A DNA stretch of 64,000 nt from Akebia trifoliata. Its lineage: Eukaryota > Streptophyta > Magnoliopsida > Ranunculales > Lardizabalaceae. The stretch spans positions 25,837,163 through 25,901,162 of the forward strand of contig CM030713.1 of assembly GCA_017979445.1 (NCBI GenBank), read 5' to 3'. A program made the translations under genes and the position numbers. Positions 35,180 through 46,704 of this stretch are shown here, piece by piece; position 1 is the first letter of the stretch; every line of letters begins with the position of its first letter. The notes under the pieces were generated by a model. It had not been told where the DNA came from. It worked only from the letters and a program-made list of their open reading frames with translations, and did no database searches.

Positions 35180-37663
35180 TTATGATGACTTGAAACTCAC
35201 CAAAGAGGAAGTATTTTCGGCCGAAGAAGCAGTTGGAACCCTACTCTGTGCTTGGGAACTTTCTTCCCCAGAAGCCTCCTCAGGAACTTCATTCACCACC
35301 AGCTTGTCCATGATTGCTTGGAAAAATTCCGGGATGGGAGGAATTCCCACCTCTAAGATTCCCTCCAGAATCTGAACTATGTGTCCCATTGTTGGCCTAT
35401 CCTTCTCATCTTTTTGAATGCACCAACATGCCACTCTGCAAGCTCTAGTAAGTTCATCAATGTCGGCATTGCCCTCCAACCTAGAATCCAGCAAGTTAAT
35501 AACTTCTTCTCCATTGTGTACTTTACTCACAACCTGGGCAGGGAAGTAATCGAACATCCCATCCCCAGATATGTCCAGGTTTCTCCGGCCTGATATAAGT
35601 TCGAAAAGGGTCATTCCATAGCTGTAAACATCAGCTTTTGGTGTGACAGCTACACCCATAATCCACTCTGGCGCAAGATAGCCTCTTGTTCCTTTCATGC
35701 TAGTCAAGACACGGCTGAACTCCCTGCCAAAGAGCTTAGCTACCCCAAAGTCAGCAACCTTAGGAGTAAACCCAGCATCCAATAGTATGTTTTCCGGTTT
35801 GATATCACAGTGTATGATGCAATCTCTGCATTTCTCATGGAGATAAACCAATCCTCTAGCCGTCTCGAGTGCAATCTGGTATCTTGTTTTCCAGTCTAAG
35901 ATGTTTGAATCCTTTTGAAACAACCAAAAATTTAGTGAACCATTTGGCATATAATCATAAACTAGCAACCTTTTACTACCTTCAGCACAAAACCCCCGAA
36001 GACGAACCAGATTGGCATGTTGGATAATACCAAGGGTGCTCACTTCCATTCGGAATTGCTTCTCTCCTTTTCCAAGGCATTCAAGTTTTTTCACAGCTAT
36101 GTCAATTGAGTTGGGCAGTTTTCCTCTGAAAACAGAACCGAAACCTCCTTTCCCCAACTTCTCCGAGAAGTTCTTTGTAGCACTTTTAAGATTCTTGTAT
36201 GTAAACATCACCAATGCATCCTCAGTGGTGTTCAGTGTACCATTGAATTCTCTTCTATAATTCCAAAAGAGTGCCAGGACAATAGCGAAGAAACTTACAA
36301 CCCCGGTAATTCCACCAACAACGATCCACATTGTGCTTTTCTTGCTCTTACCTCTAGAGCCTGAATCTGCAATTCTTATGTGGAGAACTGTTCCATTGCC
36401 ATCACCCATTGATAATTCTTGCAAATCCAACAGATCTTCATGCCAAACTAAACATCCATTTTCATAAGAGTACGCCATACAAGAACAGTTTCTCCAGCAA
36501 GCTAATTCACATTCTTTCATGTTCCCAACTTTTAAAGACTCTGAACTTGCCGGCAGTTTCATGTTGGGCATCGTAAAAAATGTGTCTTTTCCTCCAGACC
36601 CGCATCGTAATGGGGTTTTCCTCACACAACCACCCCACCAAACACTCAGATTGTTCCAATCTTTCGACGAACGTGGTTCAAAGCCTTGCAAACATGAACA
36701 ATATGGCAAAGCTTTCTGATTACAGCTACCATAGGACCCACAATAACCGTAGACATCACAGGGCTGTTTTGGTTGAGTATAAATTAAAAGCCATTCTCGA
36801 GTATCCTCTGCCCAGACAAAATTCTTCAACTGACCTGAGTAATCTAACACCAATCGAGACAAAATAGAGGTGTTATAAAGAAACACTGTAAAATAGCTTT
36901 CCCTCTCGTTTGTAACATAGCTGTAATTGTAGATATAGGTTTTTCTCATTTCAGGAACTGAGCTGAAAGTTTGTCCGTTCCAAGTCCCAGTAGAGTGGTA
37001 CCTTTTAGATCCTTTCCACTCTAGAAAAAATTGACTACTTCCACTCGGGTCTATCTCGAGAGAGAATATTCCACTCCCGGGATCTTCTGAACTTATCCAT
37101 GAAGTGATGACTTGTGTTCTGTTAGTGAGTTTATTCAAACCAAGCTTTGCACCAGGCATCCATGTATCGGTTTGGTGATCAAAGCTCTGCCAAATTATAT
37201 TGGAGGAGTTTAACCCATCTTTCAAAACAAGATTCCCACTGTCAAGAAGCACTGCTATGGTAGGATTATGAAGTTCCGATGTTAAATTTGTCGACCAGAT
37301 TGGGATTTTTGACTTGTTATTAAAGAGGACTAGATTACCATTTTCTAAGAGTTTTAATTCTGAAGAAGATGAGTCAGGGAGGGGTGTATCTCTGTTTGCC
37401 ACCCAAACTATAGTTTGAGGTGAAATTTTTTTGTACCAGATGCCTATGTAGTACTTCTTAGAACTGTTACCTGGTGTGAAGAAACCAAGTTCAAAGATGC
37501 TACCTTTGGAGAAAATGGTCTGGTTTCCAGAGAGAGATTGGCCAACAGAGATGATGTCAGCTCCAATGGAGAAATGGGTTTTGAAAGAGAAGAAGAAAAT
37601 CAGTACATGAATGAAGAACCATGGATTGCTTCTGATACCCATCTCTGTAAAAATTTGCACCAT
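35180..37663 (-). CDS. G-type lectin S-receptor-like serine/threonine-protein kinase (At2g19130-like), intronless and intact
   Basis: 827 residues, close to the usual length of this family. The order is signal peptide (about 8-34), B-type mannose-binding lectin domain (36-155, with WVANRDTPL at 87-95), S-locus glycoprotein domain with an EGF-like Cys cluster (302-345), PAN/apple domain (about 355-430), one transmembrane helix (445-467) and a cytosolic kinase (503-770). Kinase residues present are the glycine loop LGKGGFGSV (503-511), Lys525, the loop HCDIKPEN with Asp620 (Cys in place of Arg, so a non-RD kinase), DFG (638-640) and APE (664-666). Met8 is an alternative start that would give a more typical signal peptide. 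It is probably a plasma-membrane receptor in defence or self/non-self signalling; the ligand is unknown. There are no internal stops. Single-exon structure is normal for this subgroup. Confidence 0.95.
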   Translation of the reverse strand: MVQIFTEMGIRSNPWFFIHVLIFFFSFKTHFSIGADIISVGQSLSGNQTIFSKGSIFELGFFTPGNSSKKYYIGIWYKKISPQTIVWVANRDTPLPDSSSSELKLLENGNLVLFNNKSKIPIWSTNLTSELHNPTIAVLLDSGNLVLKDGLNSSNIIWQSFDHQTDTWMPGAKLGLNKLTNRTQVITSWISSEDPGSGIFSLEIDPSGSSQFFLEWKGSKRYHSTGTWNGQTFSSVPEMRKTYIYNYSYVTNERESYFTVFLYNTSILSRLVLDYSGQLKNFVWAEDTREWLLIYTQPKQPCDVYGYCGSYGSCNQKALPYCSCLQGFEPRSSKDWNNLSVWWGGCVRKTPLRCGSGGKDTFFTMPNMKLPASSESLKVGNMKECELACWRNCSCMAYSYENGCLVWHEDLLDLQELSMGDGNGTVLHIRIADSGSRGKSKKSTMWIVVGGITGVVSFFAIVLALFWNYRREFNGTLNTTEDALVMFTYKNLKSATKNFSEKLGKGGFGSVFRGKLPNSIDIAVKKLECLGKGEKQFRMEVSTLGIIQHANLVRLRGFCAEGSKRLLVYDYMPNGSLNFWLFQKDSNILDWKTRYQIALETARGLVYLHEKCRDCIIHCDIKPENILLDAGFTPKVADFGVAKLFGREFSRVLTSMKGTRGYLAPEWIMGVAVTPKADVYSYGMTLFELISGRRNLDISGDGMFDYFPAQVVSKVHNGEEVINLLDSRLEGNADIDELTRACRVACWCIQKDEKDRPTMGHIVQILEGILEVGIPPIPEFFQAIMDKLVVNEVPEEASGEESSQAQSRVPTASSAENTSSLVSFKSS

Positions 37664-38201
37664 AATGCACTCAAGAAAAACTGAAGAAATGAAACAAATT
37701 TCTTATGAAGAAAGAATAAAAAAGCAAATCCATGTACTACTGCAGGGAGTTGGGTAGCTAATTAGGTCCAGGTTTCTTGAGTTCACTGATCATAAATGTA
37801 CAGACCCATATATTTAAACTCATGTGTAGGTCTATGAAAGAGTGGTCTAAACTTAACATTCATGACAGTAGACCAAAAATATTGTATCATGTGGCATGTA
37901 ATAAAAACCTGGAGTGGGATAGGGATCTAACTACCTAGAGTAGAGGATTGAAGGATGCATTAAGGAATAACTTACCTTGCTTTCCTGACTTTGAGCAAAA
38001 CATCACCCAAGTCAAGGTCTCTCTTTTGACTTTGTGCCAAACATCACCTGTCACCCAAGTTTGGTTATTTTTTCCTTAGGGTGTGACTCACGGTAGTTAG
38101 ACCCCTCTCCTAGTGGGAAATAGACTAGGGGTGCAACTCGGTTCGGGTTTGAGCAAAATTAGAACCGAACCAATCAAGGTCGGTTCCATTACATGTGAAT
38201 C
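37664..38201 (-). promoter_or_regulatory. Upstream region of the receptor kinase
   Basis: A TATA-like TTTAAATATATGG (minus, about 37808-37820) lies roughly 150 bp before the start codon and is a plausible core promoter. No other gene was seen. CACTA-3 begins at 38202, about 540 bp upstream of the kinase start. Confidence 0.35.
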
Positions 38202-39586
38202 CACTACAAGAAAGCAACAAATTAGGAACAGTAGTATGAGACAGATTTTAGCCATTCATGATTCTAAACAATTTTAAACCGTTTCTCTGTTGAAAGTCAT
38301 TTCGCCATATACATTAAATCTCTAGATAAACCTCTTAGGTCAATCATTCCACCACCAAGCACGAACAGACGGAACGCACTCATATTCATTTATAAATCGA
38401 CTTCTGTTGGATTTCTCCAGATGTTCGATTGCAAATTAGCTAGTAAATCAGATCTGTAACGAAACTTCATCCTCATCTCTGTTTTGATTTCTAAAACCCT
38501 AACTATATTCTCAATCTCTCAAACCCTAACAAAGCTTGATCTTCATCTCGATTTCGAGAAGGAACTTCTTTTGGGATTTCGTTGCAGAGGTTTTGAGCTT
38601 TTCTCGGATCGTAAATCATCTCTAATCTTCGATTTCCCCAAATGTTCAACTATTAATTAATCTCTCATCTTCAATTCCTTCAATTCTTCGATTTTAAACC
38701 GAATTTTCCCATCTTCGATTTTAAAGTGCAAGATTTTCTTTTATCGTTGGAGCTTGATGAAGACGAAGAAGGGTTTATAGATTTCTTCAGCTCTTGTTCT
38801 TTTTTGGAAGGCAAACCTATTGGTAGTAGAACATTACATAGTGCAATTGCAGGCCTTTTCTTCTACCAATTCGATTTTCAATGACACCAATAAATCCAGT
38901 AAGTTTCATCTTTGTCTCTAGTTTCGATTCTTTAAAATCTCTTTCTTTCAATTCTATTTCGTGTTCTTAATTGCTAAAAATCATTTTTCTAAATGATTTG
39001 ATGTTCTATTTGAAAGTTATTTTCATAGATTTTTGATAATTTCACTTGTTTACAGAGAAATAAGAACCACTAAAAAAGTTACCCAAGATTTTGATTAGAA
39101 AGTTATTAATTTGAAGTGAGATGTTTAATTAGGGGCATAGATCAGGAAGACGATTGGAAGAACAAAAAAGAAGGAAAAAAAATTTTAAAAATATCATGTT
39201 TTGATGGTTTATTCTGTGCTTATGAAGTAATTTGGAATTTTTTTTTTTTTTTAAATCCAATTAAAAATATCATGTTTTGATCCTCTAGTTGGATCAATTT
39301 CGGATGAAATTGCATTTATTGACAATTCGGTACAATGCATTCTATAATCTGTTTCTTGCAATTTGTGCTTTGATCATTGAAAATGGAATTTTTTTTGCCT
39401 TTGTTTCACCCCCCATCCTTTGGGTATTCAGGAAGCCTGTTGATGCTGGTGTTTTTTTATGGAAATTAATGAGCTTTAATAGGATAACACATTTGCATTG
39501 TACATTCTCTCAATTTATAGATATATTGCTTTGCACTGTCACAATTATTCTGATTTGTTCTTCGGCTCTCTTCATTATGGTGGTAG

Positions 39587-39660
39587 GCAAGCCTATGGTT
39601 GTAACTTTTCAAGCTTACTCTAAAGATCAGATCCTTAGGATTCTTCAACAAAGGCTTATG
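39587..39660 (+). pseudogene. Captured CDC6 exon
   Basis: After a GGTAG acceptor and before a GTAGGT donor the frame reads KPMVVTFQAYSKDQILRILQ and QRLM. This matches the AAA+ lid region of plant CDC6 replication-licensing factors (VVTF-AYSKDQI-RIL-QRL). Only this exon was recognised. The open frame around it (39289-39717) is mostly intron read-through. Confidence 0.8.
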
Positions 39661-40059
39661 GTAGGTCCTAGTGCCTTATCTTTTTTGTCTTTAAGCTATT
39701 TTTGTATTCCTCTTTAATTTGAACTATAAATTTTCATTTATATTTCATGATTTGTAGGCTTTTACCACTTTCAACAGCACATCAGTGACTGTTATAGGAT
39801 AATTGTTTTCATCAAGTAATTACATCACCTAGTGTTGTCAAAACAATAAAACGCCTAGGTTAACTCAGGATTTTGACCTTGGTGGGTGAAGTATTGACTT
39901 CGATGCCAACAAAACATTACTGTTATAATGGTCCCCTTAAGCCTTAGTTTAAAGTCTACATTTTTAGGTTCTATAACTTTGGAGTCTATCAATAAATATA
40001 TATTTTTATAGTATTACTTTATTTTATTCTTTTTACTATTTCCAACTCTGCCTATGTAG

Positions 40060-40516
40060 TTTATTATACGCTATATGGTCGGTCTCAAGCTCAGATATAG
40101 CAAACGGGTCAGTTCTATTGTACAACTAAGCACCAGAAGTTCGTGAGGCAACTTATTGTTAATCAGGTTGGATTTCACTTGCCGTTTGATGTTTCATAGA
40201 TACCTTACCTTTATAAGGACGTTGAAAGTCATGGTTTAACCATTCTATTGTTCTCTTATGCAATGGTTTGATATAATCAGCTCAAGTCTCACTCAGAGAG
40301 TTATGAGGGATATGTTCCTATGGGTTATGGTGATTATTTGAAGACGTCCAAGTATTTTTATACTCATTTATCTTCTTCTTTTTTCCTTTTATCATTTTAA
40401 TCTCTAATGTTTTTGCCCAATATCATGTTAGGTTTTATCTTACCTTAAATGTAAATGAAAACAGGGTGGGTGAATGGGGCGACCATATCACACTACAAGT
40501 TGCTGCAGATTCGATA
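40060..40516 (+). pseudogene. Captured OTU-domain protease fragment (OTU9/10-like), three exons
   Basis: Three exons keep their order and introns: about 40060-40166 (one internal stop, then FYCTTKHQKFVRQLIVNQ), 40281-40351 (LKSHSESYEGYVPMGYGDYL) and 40465-40516 (VGEWGDHITLQVAADS). They match consecutive conserved segments of the OTU9/10-type plant deubiquitinases (HHKFVR, YEGYVPM-YGDYLKK, GEWGDHVTLQAAAD). The catalytic Cys exon and the C-terminal His region are not seen. This is a different OTU subfamily from the exon in CACTA-2. Confidence 0.85.
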
Positions 40517-41311
40517 TGAAGTAGCAACTACCTTGTCATTTTATTCATGAAATTTGAGTAGATCTTTAGTTTGTTGAGGTTTTGTTTCATATTTTAATGT
40601 GATTTTGGTAATAATGGAGATTTTTAACATGCAAGCTAATTTTATGGTGGAAAACATCTGTTATTAAATGGTCTTGTTAGTTATACTTACCGATCTTGAT
40701 AAGTGGCATTGGCTTCATAGTTACTACAATTTCATGGTGTTTTAGGTTTTCTTCTAACATTGTTGCCGTATTTTCTTTTCTTAAGGTTTCCAAGCCTAAA
40801 CGTTTCCCAATGAGTAGATCTGGTTATGGGCGTAAGGGACATGCAATTCCATTGCTAACCAATGGTGAAGTACTTAGGAATGGCAGCCCTAGTGGTAGTG
40901 GATCTCCAAATGAGGGACAATTGCGATTTGTTTGTAGTATTATGCGACATTTTGTAATTTTGATGGTGAAGTACTTGGCAATTTTGTAAATTATCATTAA
41001 TTGTAACTCTTTTTGTGTATAAATGAATGTGATAGAGAACCTCAATCTTCTCTATTTGTGTCTATTTTGACTGCGGGTAATAGGTGTGTAACAAAAAAAA
41101 ATTAAAAATTAATTTTTTTAAAAAAGTTTAGATATCAATTTTTGACCACTTTAATTATCGGTTTGTAATCGATGTCTAAAGTCTCAGACTTAGGGCATCA
41201 GTCTTATAGACATCGGATTTTAAATTAATGTCTAAGGTGTTATTATTTTTTTTCTTAGTGCTTTTAGATTTGGAACTGTTTTAAGCTGTTCCAAATTCTG
41301 AGTTTTGGAAT

Positions 41312-42677
41312 AGGAGAAGAAGATAAGTATCAGTAATAGCTACTGCTAGGCAGAACTTGGTAAAATCACTTTAGTGTTTGAGAGAAGGGTCAAATGATAT
41401 AGCAATGGGTCGATTCCTTGAGGAGGTCGAACCTCTTTTAGATAAAAATAGTAAGGAGTCAACTCCTTGAGGAGTCCAAACCTCGTTCGGATGAGAATAG
41501 CAAAAGGTTGGTTCCTAGAGAGGTCAAACACTTTCAGATGTAAATACCCAGAGGTTGACTCTTTGAAGATGCAGAACCATCTTATAGTGAAGTGGTTAAA
41601 GGGATTGACTCCAATAGATAAGGCGAACCTCTTTGGGGTTGGACGGTTTGAAGGGGTCGATTCCAATAGGGAAGCCTAACCTCTTCGTGGTTTGGATAAG
41701 TAAAAAAGGTTGGCTCCAATAAGGAAGCCGAATCTCATTGATGTTCAAAAGAGTGAAAGGGTCAACTCCAATAGGGAGGTCGAACCTCCATGGGATTTAG
41801 AAGAGTGAAGGGGTCGGCCAATATACCTCCTTGAGGTTGAGAGGAGGTGAAGGGGTCGATCGACTCTAATTGCGCTACAATTTTAAAAGATTGGACCCCT
41901 TTTAACCGAATCAACTGGAGTATGGGTTGGACCTAGTGTATGTTTGTTTAAGTTGAAATGGGTTAAATCGGGTCCGAATGCCTACATTTGGCAATTTTAC
42001 TAATCCCAACGAGTATGATTTTTTTGGTTCCTACAAGGTTCATCTTGCCGCCTTCAGGTGTTGATAAGGCTTTGCACTGTTTGATATCTTTTTTTCAAAT
42101 TAAACCAAATATGGCAAAATACAATGTGTCCTAATTAGTACTTTTGTTCATTAACTTTTTTTCTATGAACAAAATGGCAAGTATAAAGTTATATAAAATT
42201 TCCCTACATTTTCTATTAAGATGTAGAGTTAATGCATGGGTAAAATTGAAAAATGCTTGAATTTTCTTAAGGAAAAAATAATTAAAAGATGGCTTAAGAA
42301 GTAATTTCCTTAACAAATCTAGAGCACTCATTCCAAACTTAAGTGCCTATCGATTGGACCTTATCTGAGTGAAGGCCAGAGTAAATTTGAGTAGGACCTT
42401 AAGTGAGTGAAGTTTAAGGCAAATTTTATACCTTGACATTAGGTACGTAAAGGCCAAAGCAATTTTTACCCTGACATTACGTAACCAACGACCAAAGTAA
42501 ATTTAAGCTTAGTCGTTGGTTACGAAAAGTCAAGCTTAAATAATAAAAAAATAAAAAAGATCTTAGTTCTTTTGAAATGGATCCCATTGGTGAATTTAAA
42601 GTCTTTCGATTTGCATCCTTTCTCGCTAGATTTTGATGAGCTATTGGGCTTGGTTAAGGTAAATTGGGGTGTCTACA
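41312..42677. repeat. Degenerate tandem repeats and a probable Tat-type LTR end
   Basis: From about 41386 to 41860 a unit of about 50-65 bp recurs, built on GGTCGACTCCAATAGGGA then CGAACCTC. At 42657-42677 the sequence ends GGTAAATTGGGGTGTCTACA, the same type of end as the Ogre LTR at 26079-26088, so this may be an LTR or solo LTR on the minus strand. The left end was not located. No gene is supported. Confidence 0.45.
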
Positions 42678-44110
42678 AAAGGTTTTATATTCCTTTCAAT
42701 CATATCACAAATTGAGTGGGGGGGATGGTGGTTGGCAATAAGTAATGACTCCAATAATTAGCTAGGGTAAGACGAAGCCTAGGCTATTGTAGTCATTGTA
42801 GATTTTCATGTCATTGGGAGCAGTTTGGTCCACTCTATGACAATCTTGAGTACCATAAGGCCAAGTTTCCATGAGGGCTATCCCAAAATATTTGTTCTCT
42901 TCCTCCAAATTTAGAACTCTGAAAGATAATAATTAATTTTGAATTTAATCTTTTCTATCTAGGATGATTTCTCCAATTTGAAAATATTTCAGTTAAAAAA
43001 TATTTATTTTAATAAATTAATTGTAAAAGGCAAGGAATCAATTTCTATCGCTACATTCCGACTGAATAAATTGGCTTTTCATTCAATCACTTAAGCTAAA
43101 GGGGTTAGCCCACTAACCTAGGAAACCCCACAAAAGAAAATAAATAAATTGGGTTTGTTCATTTCATATAAATAAAATAAAATAAGTATTTTCACTTCAA
43201 CTCTTTAAAAATTTTAAATCTAAAATTTTATCCACTTCTCTTATTTAAGTATCCAATTCCAAAAAAAATCTGAATTTTCTTACTAAATTATTATTTTATA
43301 CTCAGTAAAATATTTTATTCATGAAATCCAAATCCAGGTCTTTACATATTATGATTCCAATTTCAATTCCATTTCTAGCTCTTGTGAACAATCAAATGTT
43401 CAAGTTTATTTTAGGAGTTGTTACCAACTAACAATTACTTCAGCTCCTATTCACTCCACCTTTAAACTCGATATTAAAGGTCCAAATTAATACCTCCAAA
43501 AGTCTTCTAATTTTCCGTCTACATAGAGAAGAATTTGGGGTGGGAGAGAGTAATAATTCGACCATTTAAGAAGATCTTAGTTACTGGGAGTGTCAATGGG
43601 CCGGGTCCCACTCCATTCATGTCATTTAATTCAAATTTAAGCCTGTTGGGGCCCACATTGACACTCCTAAGTAGTTGGTCGAATGGGCTCTTCAATCAAA
43701 TTAACTGCCACTAATGAGGGCAACAATGTTGATCAATGTTCCAAGAGTGAAATACGTGTCTACCTATAATATTTTATAAAGGAACAACAAATAAATTTTT
43801 TCTTTATTTTAACATATTAAGAACTACTAGGACGTGGGACATGGAAAGGCAAATTTATCAAAAAGATTTATTTATAATTTAAAATATTGATTAAAGGGTT
43901 TTTGAAGATTACAAAATTAAAAAAGAATACTCTTATAATTTTGAAAATTAATGAAGGGGATTGGAATTTTCTTTTTATTTATTTATTACTAAAATGACCC
44001 TTCATTCTTCGATCTCCTCCACCTTTTCCGTGATTTCTAATTTGCCTCTCATTATTAAAAAGAACTACATTGAGGACCTTATGAGTCTGCCTTCAGTTTG
44101 AATTGTACAC
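42678..44110. other. Intergenic AT-rich stretch; one small inverted-repeat element
   Basis: No gene is seen. A short possible MITE at 43586-43667 has ends GGGAGTGTCAATGGGCC and GGCCCACATTGACACTCC. Such GTGTCAA ends recall hAT-type MITEs, but no clean 8-bp duplication was found. Confidence 0.45.
43586..43667. mobile_element. Small inverted-repeat MITE candidate
   Basis: An 82-bp segment has near-perfect terminal inverted repeats of about 17 bp (GGGAGTGTCAATGGGCC / GGCCCACATTGACACTCC). No target duplication is certain. Confidence 0.4.
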
Positions 44111-44113
44111 TAA

Positions 44114-44765
44114 GGGTATGTTTGATTGCATGGAAAGTCACTTTCCATGGAATTTGAAATCCATGAAAAATTAGTTGTGGAAAATAGGTAGGGTTGGAAA
44201 ATCAAATTTCATTGTTTGATTTCACTTGGATAAAATCATGGAAAAATATATGAGAAAAAAAAAAAAGAAGAGGAGAAGGAGGAAGAAGATGAGAGAGGGA
44301 AAGGAATAAAAAGATGACGAGGAAGAGGGAGGGGGGAGGATGTGGCGACGGCGACGGTGGCGACGACGGAGGTAAGTGAGGAAGATGGGGGGAGAACGTG
44401 GTAGTGGTGGTGGCGGAGGAGGTGAGGGATGGAGAAGAAGAAAAAGAAGAAGAAAGAGAGAGAAGGTGGTCGGAGACGGAGCCGACGGCGACGGTGATGG
44501 TGATGACGACGATGACGACGACGGCAAGGTTAGTGTAATGGTGGTGGTGGTGGTGGTGGTAGGGAAGAATTGATGATGGAAAATATGGGTGGATTTCATT
44601 TTCTCACCCATATGGGTGGGAAAGTGAAATCCATGATTTAGTGGACTTTTTGAATGGGGTGGAAAATGAATTTCCATTTCCATGTGCAATCAAACACTTG
44701 AAAAATGTCATTTTCCATGAAAATTGATTTTCCACCCTATTTTCCATGTGCAATCAAACATACCC
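44114..44765. mobile_element. PIF/Harbinger-like (Tourist-type) MITE, 652 bp
   Basis: The ends GGGTATGTTTGATTGCA and TGCAATCAAACATACCC are perfect inverted repeats, with a 3-bp duplication TAA on both sides (44111-44113, 44766-44768). This is standard for Tourist/PIF elements. Subterminal TTTCCATGGA blocks are repeated in inverse. The centre (about 44255-44570) is a purine-rich stretch with GAC/GAT and GGT trinucleotide runs; the long Pro/Ser-rich minus-strand frame (44222-44689) is a product of it and not a gene. Confidence 0.85.
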
Positions 44766-44833
44766 TAAGGGTTCTCCCCTGCTTGTTTCTAGATACAATA
44801 TTTGCTCATTCAGCGAAAATAAATGAGTCATGT

Positions 44834-45003
44834 TAGAGTGATCTCAAGGTTGATCTCATTACACACTTTTCTGATGTGGAGGTGTGCATAGAACCATAGA
44901 CGCTTTTCACTCGTGCCTTGGTGAAAAGCATTTATGGTTCGTACACACCTCCATTTCAACAAAGTGCGAAATGAAGTTAATCTTTGAGGTCATTTTAGCA
45001 TTA
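44834..45003. repeat. Fold-back element, about 170 bp with about 75-nt arms
   Basis: Arms starting TAGAGTGATCTCAAGG and ending CTTTGAGGTCATTTTA pair through GGAGGTGTGCATAGAACC / GGTTCGTACACACCTCC around a loop near 44912. It could be a MITE or a young hairpin RNA locus. No target duplication was identified. Confidence 0.7.
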
Positions 45004-46680
45004 TTCAAAATTAAATATAAAAGTGGGGACATTTATCAGTATCCAAAATTTGGTGTTGAAGCACTTCTACTCCACCTTCACACTTTTTTTTTTCCTTAAA
45101 AAAGAGTCTCCTTGTTCTTTCTCTCCTATTAAGACTTCTACAACTTAAAATCACAGCCAACAAAGGAATTAAGAGTGATAAAAAAAAAAACAAAAACTAG
45201 GGGTGTCACACTACGTGAAAATTGGAAAATTTTACAGAAAAAATTGACGGGCCAAGGCCCATGAATTTTATAAACCGAATTTTGATGGTCTAGGACCGTT
45301 GAAATTCTTGATGTTCCCAGATTTGACAGCTTTGAGCTGTTGAATTTCTCTCATCCTTCATTAATTTGACACATCCGACCTGTCAAAAAAAAAAAAACAA
45401 AAAAATGACATCAATTCGACCTCTTGATCCATAGAATTTATGAAATTTGACAGCCCAAAGCCGTAAAATTTGGGCTTTTTTCAGATTGTATCAATGGTTC
45501 GGTTATTAAGGAACTTAAAACCATAACAATTATATTTTTTTAGTTTCATTCTCGGCTCTAAAATAAGTAGAATTGGAATTGGAACTACCAAAAAATACAA
45601 ATACCCATCAGATCCAATTCTTAAGAACGAATAAAAAAAATAAATAATTTAAATCATTATAATTATTTTTTCTTTTAAAAATATCAACATATATGTTATG
45701 TACAAAGTATCAATTTAATTATAATTTGTTCCGTTAAAGATAAGAGTTAATGTTTTTTTTTTTTTTTTTTTCAAATATTAAAATTCATCTTCTCTACAAG
45801 TAATAATCTTTTAAAAAAGATGATACATTTTAAGCTCCACTGCATAGTTTGTATGAAAAATTGAAGAAATCTATATAATACACATAAATGTTTAAATATA
45901 AGAAAAGCTTAAATCATGTATAATATATAAAAGGACAAAATAAATCGATTCTGGTACTTGCAGGTATCCATTGGATAAAACCTCACAATTATTATTTTTA
46001 TGCGTTTGGTTCCATTTTAGACCAAATTCTTATGGGTTCCAATAAAAAGAGAATCAGAACTGGAGTACATTGTCAACAGGCTAGGTAGGACTACAAATGA
46101 CCCACTATTGAATAAGTGTTTTTGCTTTTGAATTTTTGAATATTTTCTGTTGAATCTGATTTTTTCCATGAAATCTAAAAGTTTGTGTTGTTGGATTGCT
46201 AATTTGATAATCCATGTGGGCCAACAAACCTTAGTAAGGTTTTAATTCTTATTAAGTTAGTCATGATAATCTAATTCATGAAGTAAGGTTTATTAGTATC
46301 AAACTTGATAAAATAAGGGAGTTTTTGTAATAAAATTGCAACAGATAGGTCTGCCGGTACATTTGATAAAATTTCAGTTTGGATTTGATTCAATCTAGAA
46401 TTGGATCCAAACATTAACAATGGATTAGGATCCAACCAAAAAAGATCCAGTGGTCCAATAAGCATTGGATTGGTTTTGGATCTTATCCAATCTTTACTGC
46501 GTGGGTTCCGAGTTATCCCGATCCATTAAATCAAATAATGGCCTTGTTTCTTTAATGTAGACCTCTTCTTCAACCGAAATCAAAATTAAACCTACAACAA
46601 CCAGACAGACTACAACATATCGCCTTGCCATCCTAATTCCTGACAACGACAGTTGAAAGAATGATTTTCAAAGTCGATTT
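45004..46680. other. AT-rich intergenic stretch with a CACTA-like end; no gene
   Basis: CACTACGTGAAAATTGG at 45209 starts a candidate CACTA end. The rest is AT-rich with poly-A/T runs (around 45750) and no supported gene. Confidence 0.5.
45209..45480 (+). mobile_element. CACTA-like terminal fragment (CACTA-5)
   Basis: It starts CACTACGTGAAAATTGG and shows subterminal GACGGGCCAAGGCCC, TGACAGCTTTGAGCTG and TGACAGCCCAAAGCC motifs. The first resembles GACGGGCTAAGCCC near the start of CACTA-4. No partner end was found. It is probably a relic of the CACTA-4 subfamily. Confidence 0.4.
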
Positions 46681-46704
46681 GACTCAATGACTCAAGTTAA
46701 ACAG

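Larger units (their letters stand above)
38202..41311 (+). mobile_element. CACTA-3, Pack-CACTA truncated at its right end
   Basis: It starts CACTACAAGAAAGC. Subterminal AACCGTTTC-like motifs and a TC-rich leader (CTCAAACCCTAACAAAGC) follow. The right part (about 40960-41311) is homologous to the tail of CACTA-2, including TGTAAATTAT, GTGTATAAATGAATGTGATA and GGGTAATAGGTG. Homology stops near GGAATA at 41311, before the terminal repeat, so the end is lost. Internal cargo is a CDC6 exon and three exons of an OTU protease. Confidence 0.75.

Noticed and set aside
39289..39717. 142-residue frame treated as one protein
   Set aside because: Only the 74-bp CDC6 exon inside it is recognisable; the rest looks like intron read-through.
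44222..44689. 155-residue Pro/Ser-rich frame
   Set aside because: It lies wholly inside a MITE with exact ends and target duplication and translates simple trinucleotide repeats.
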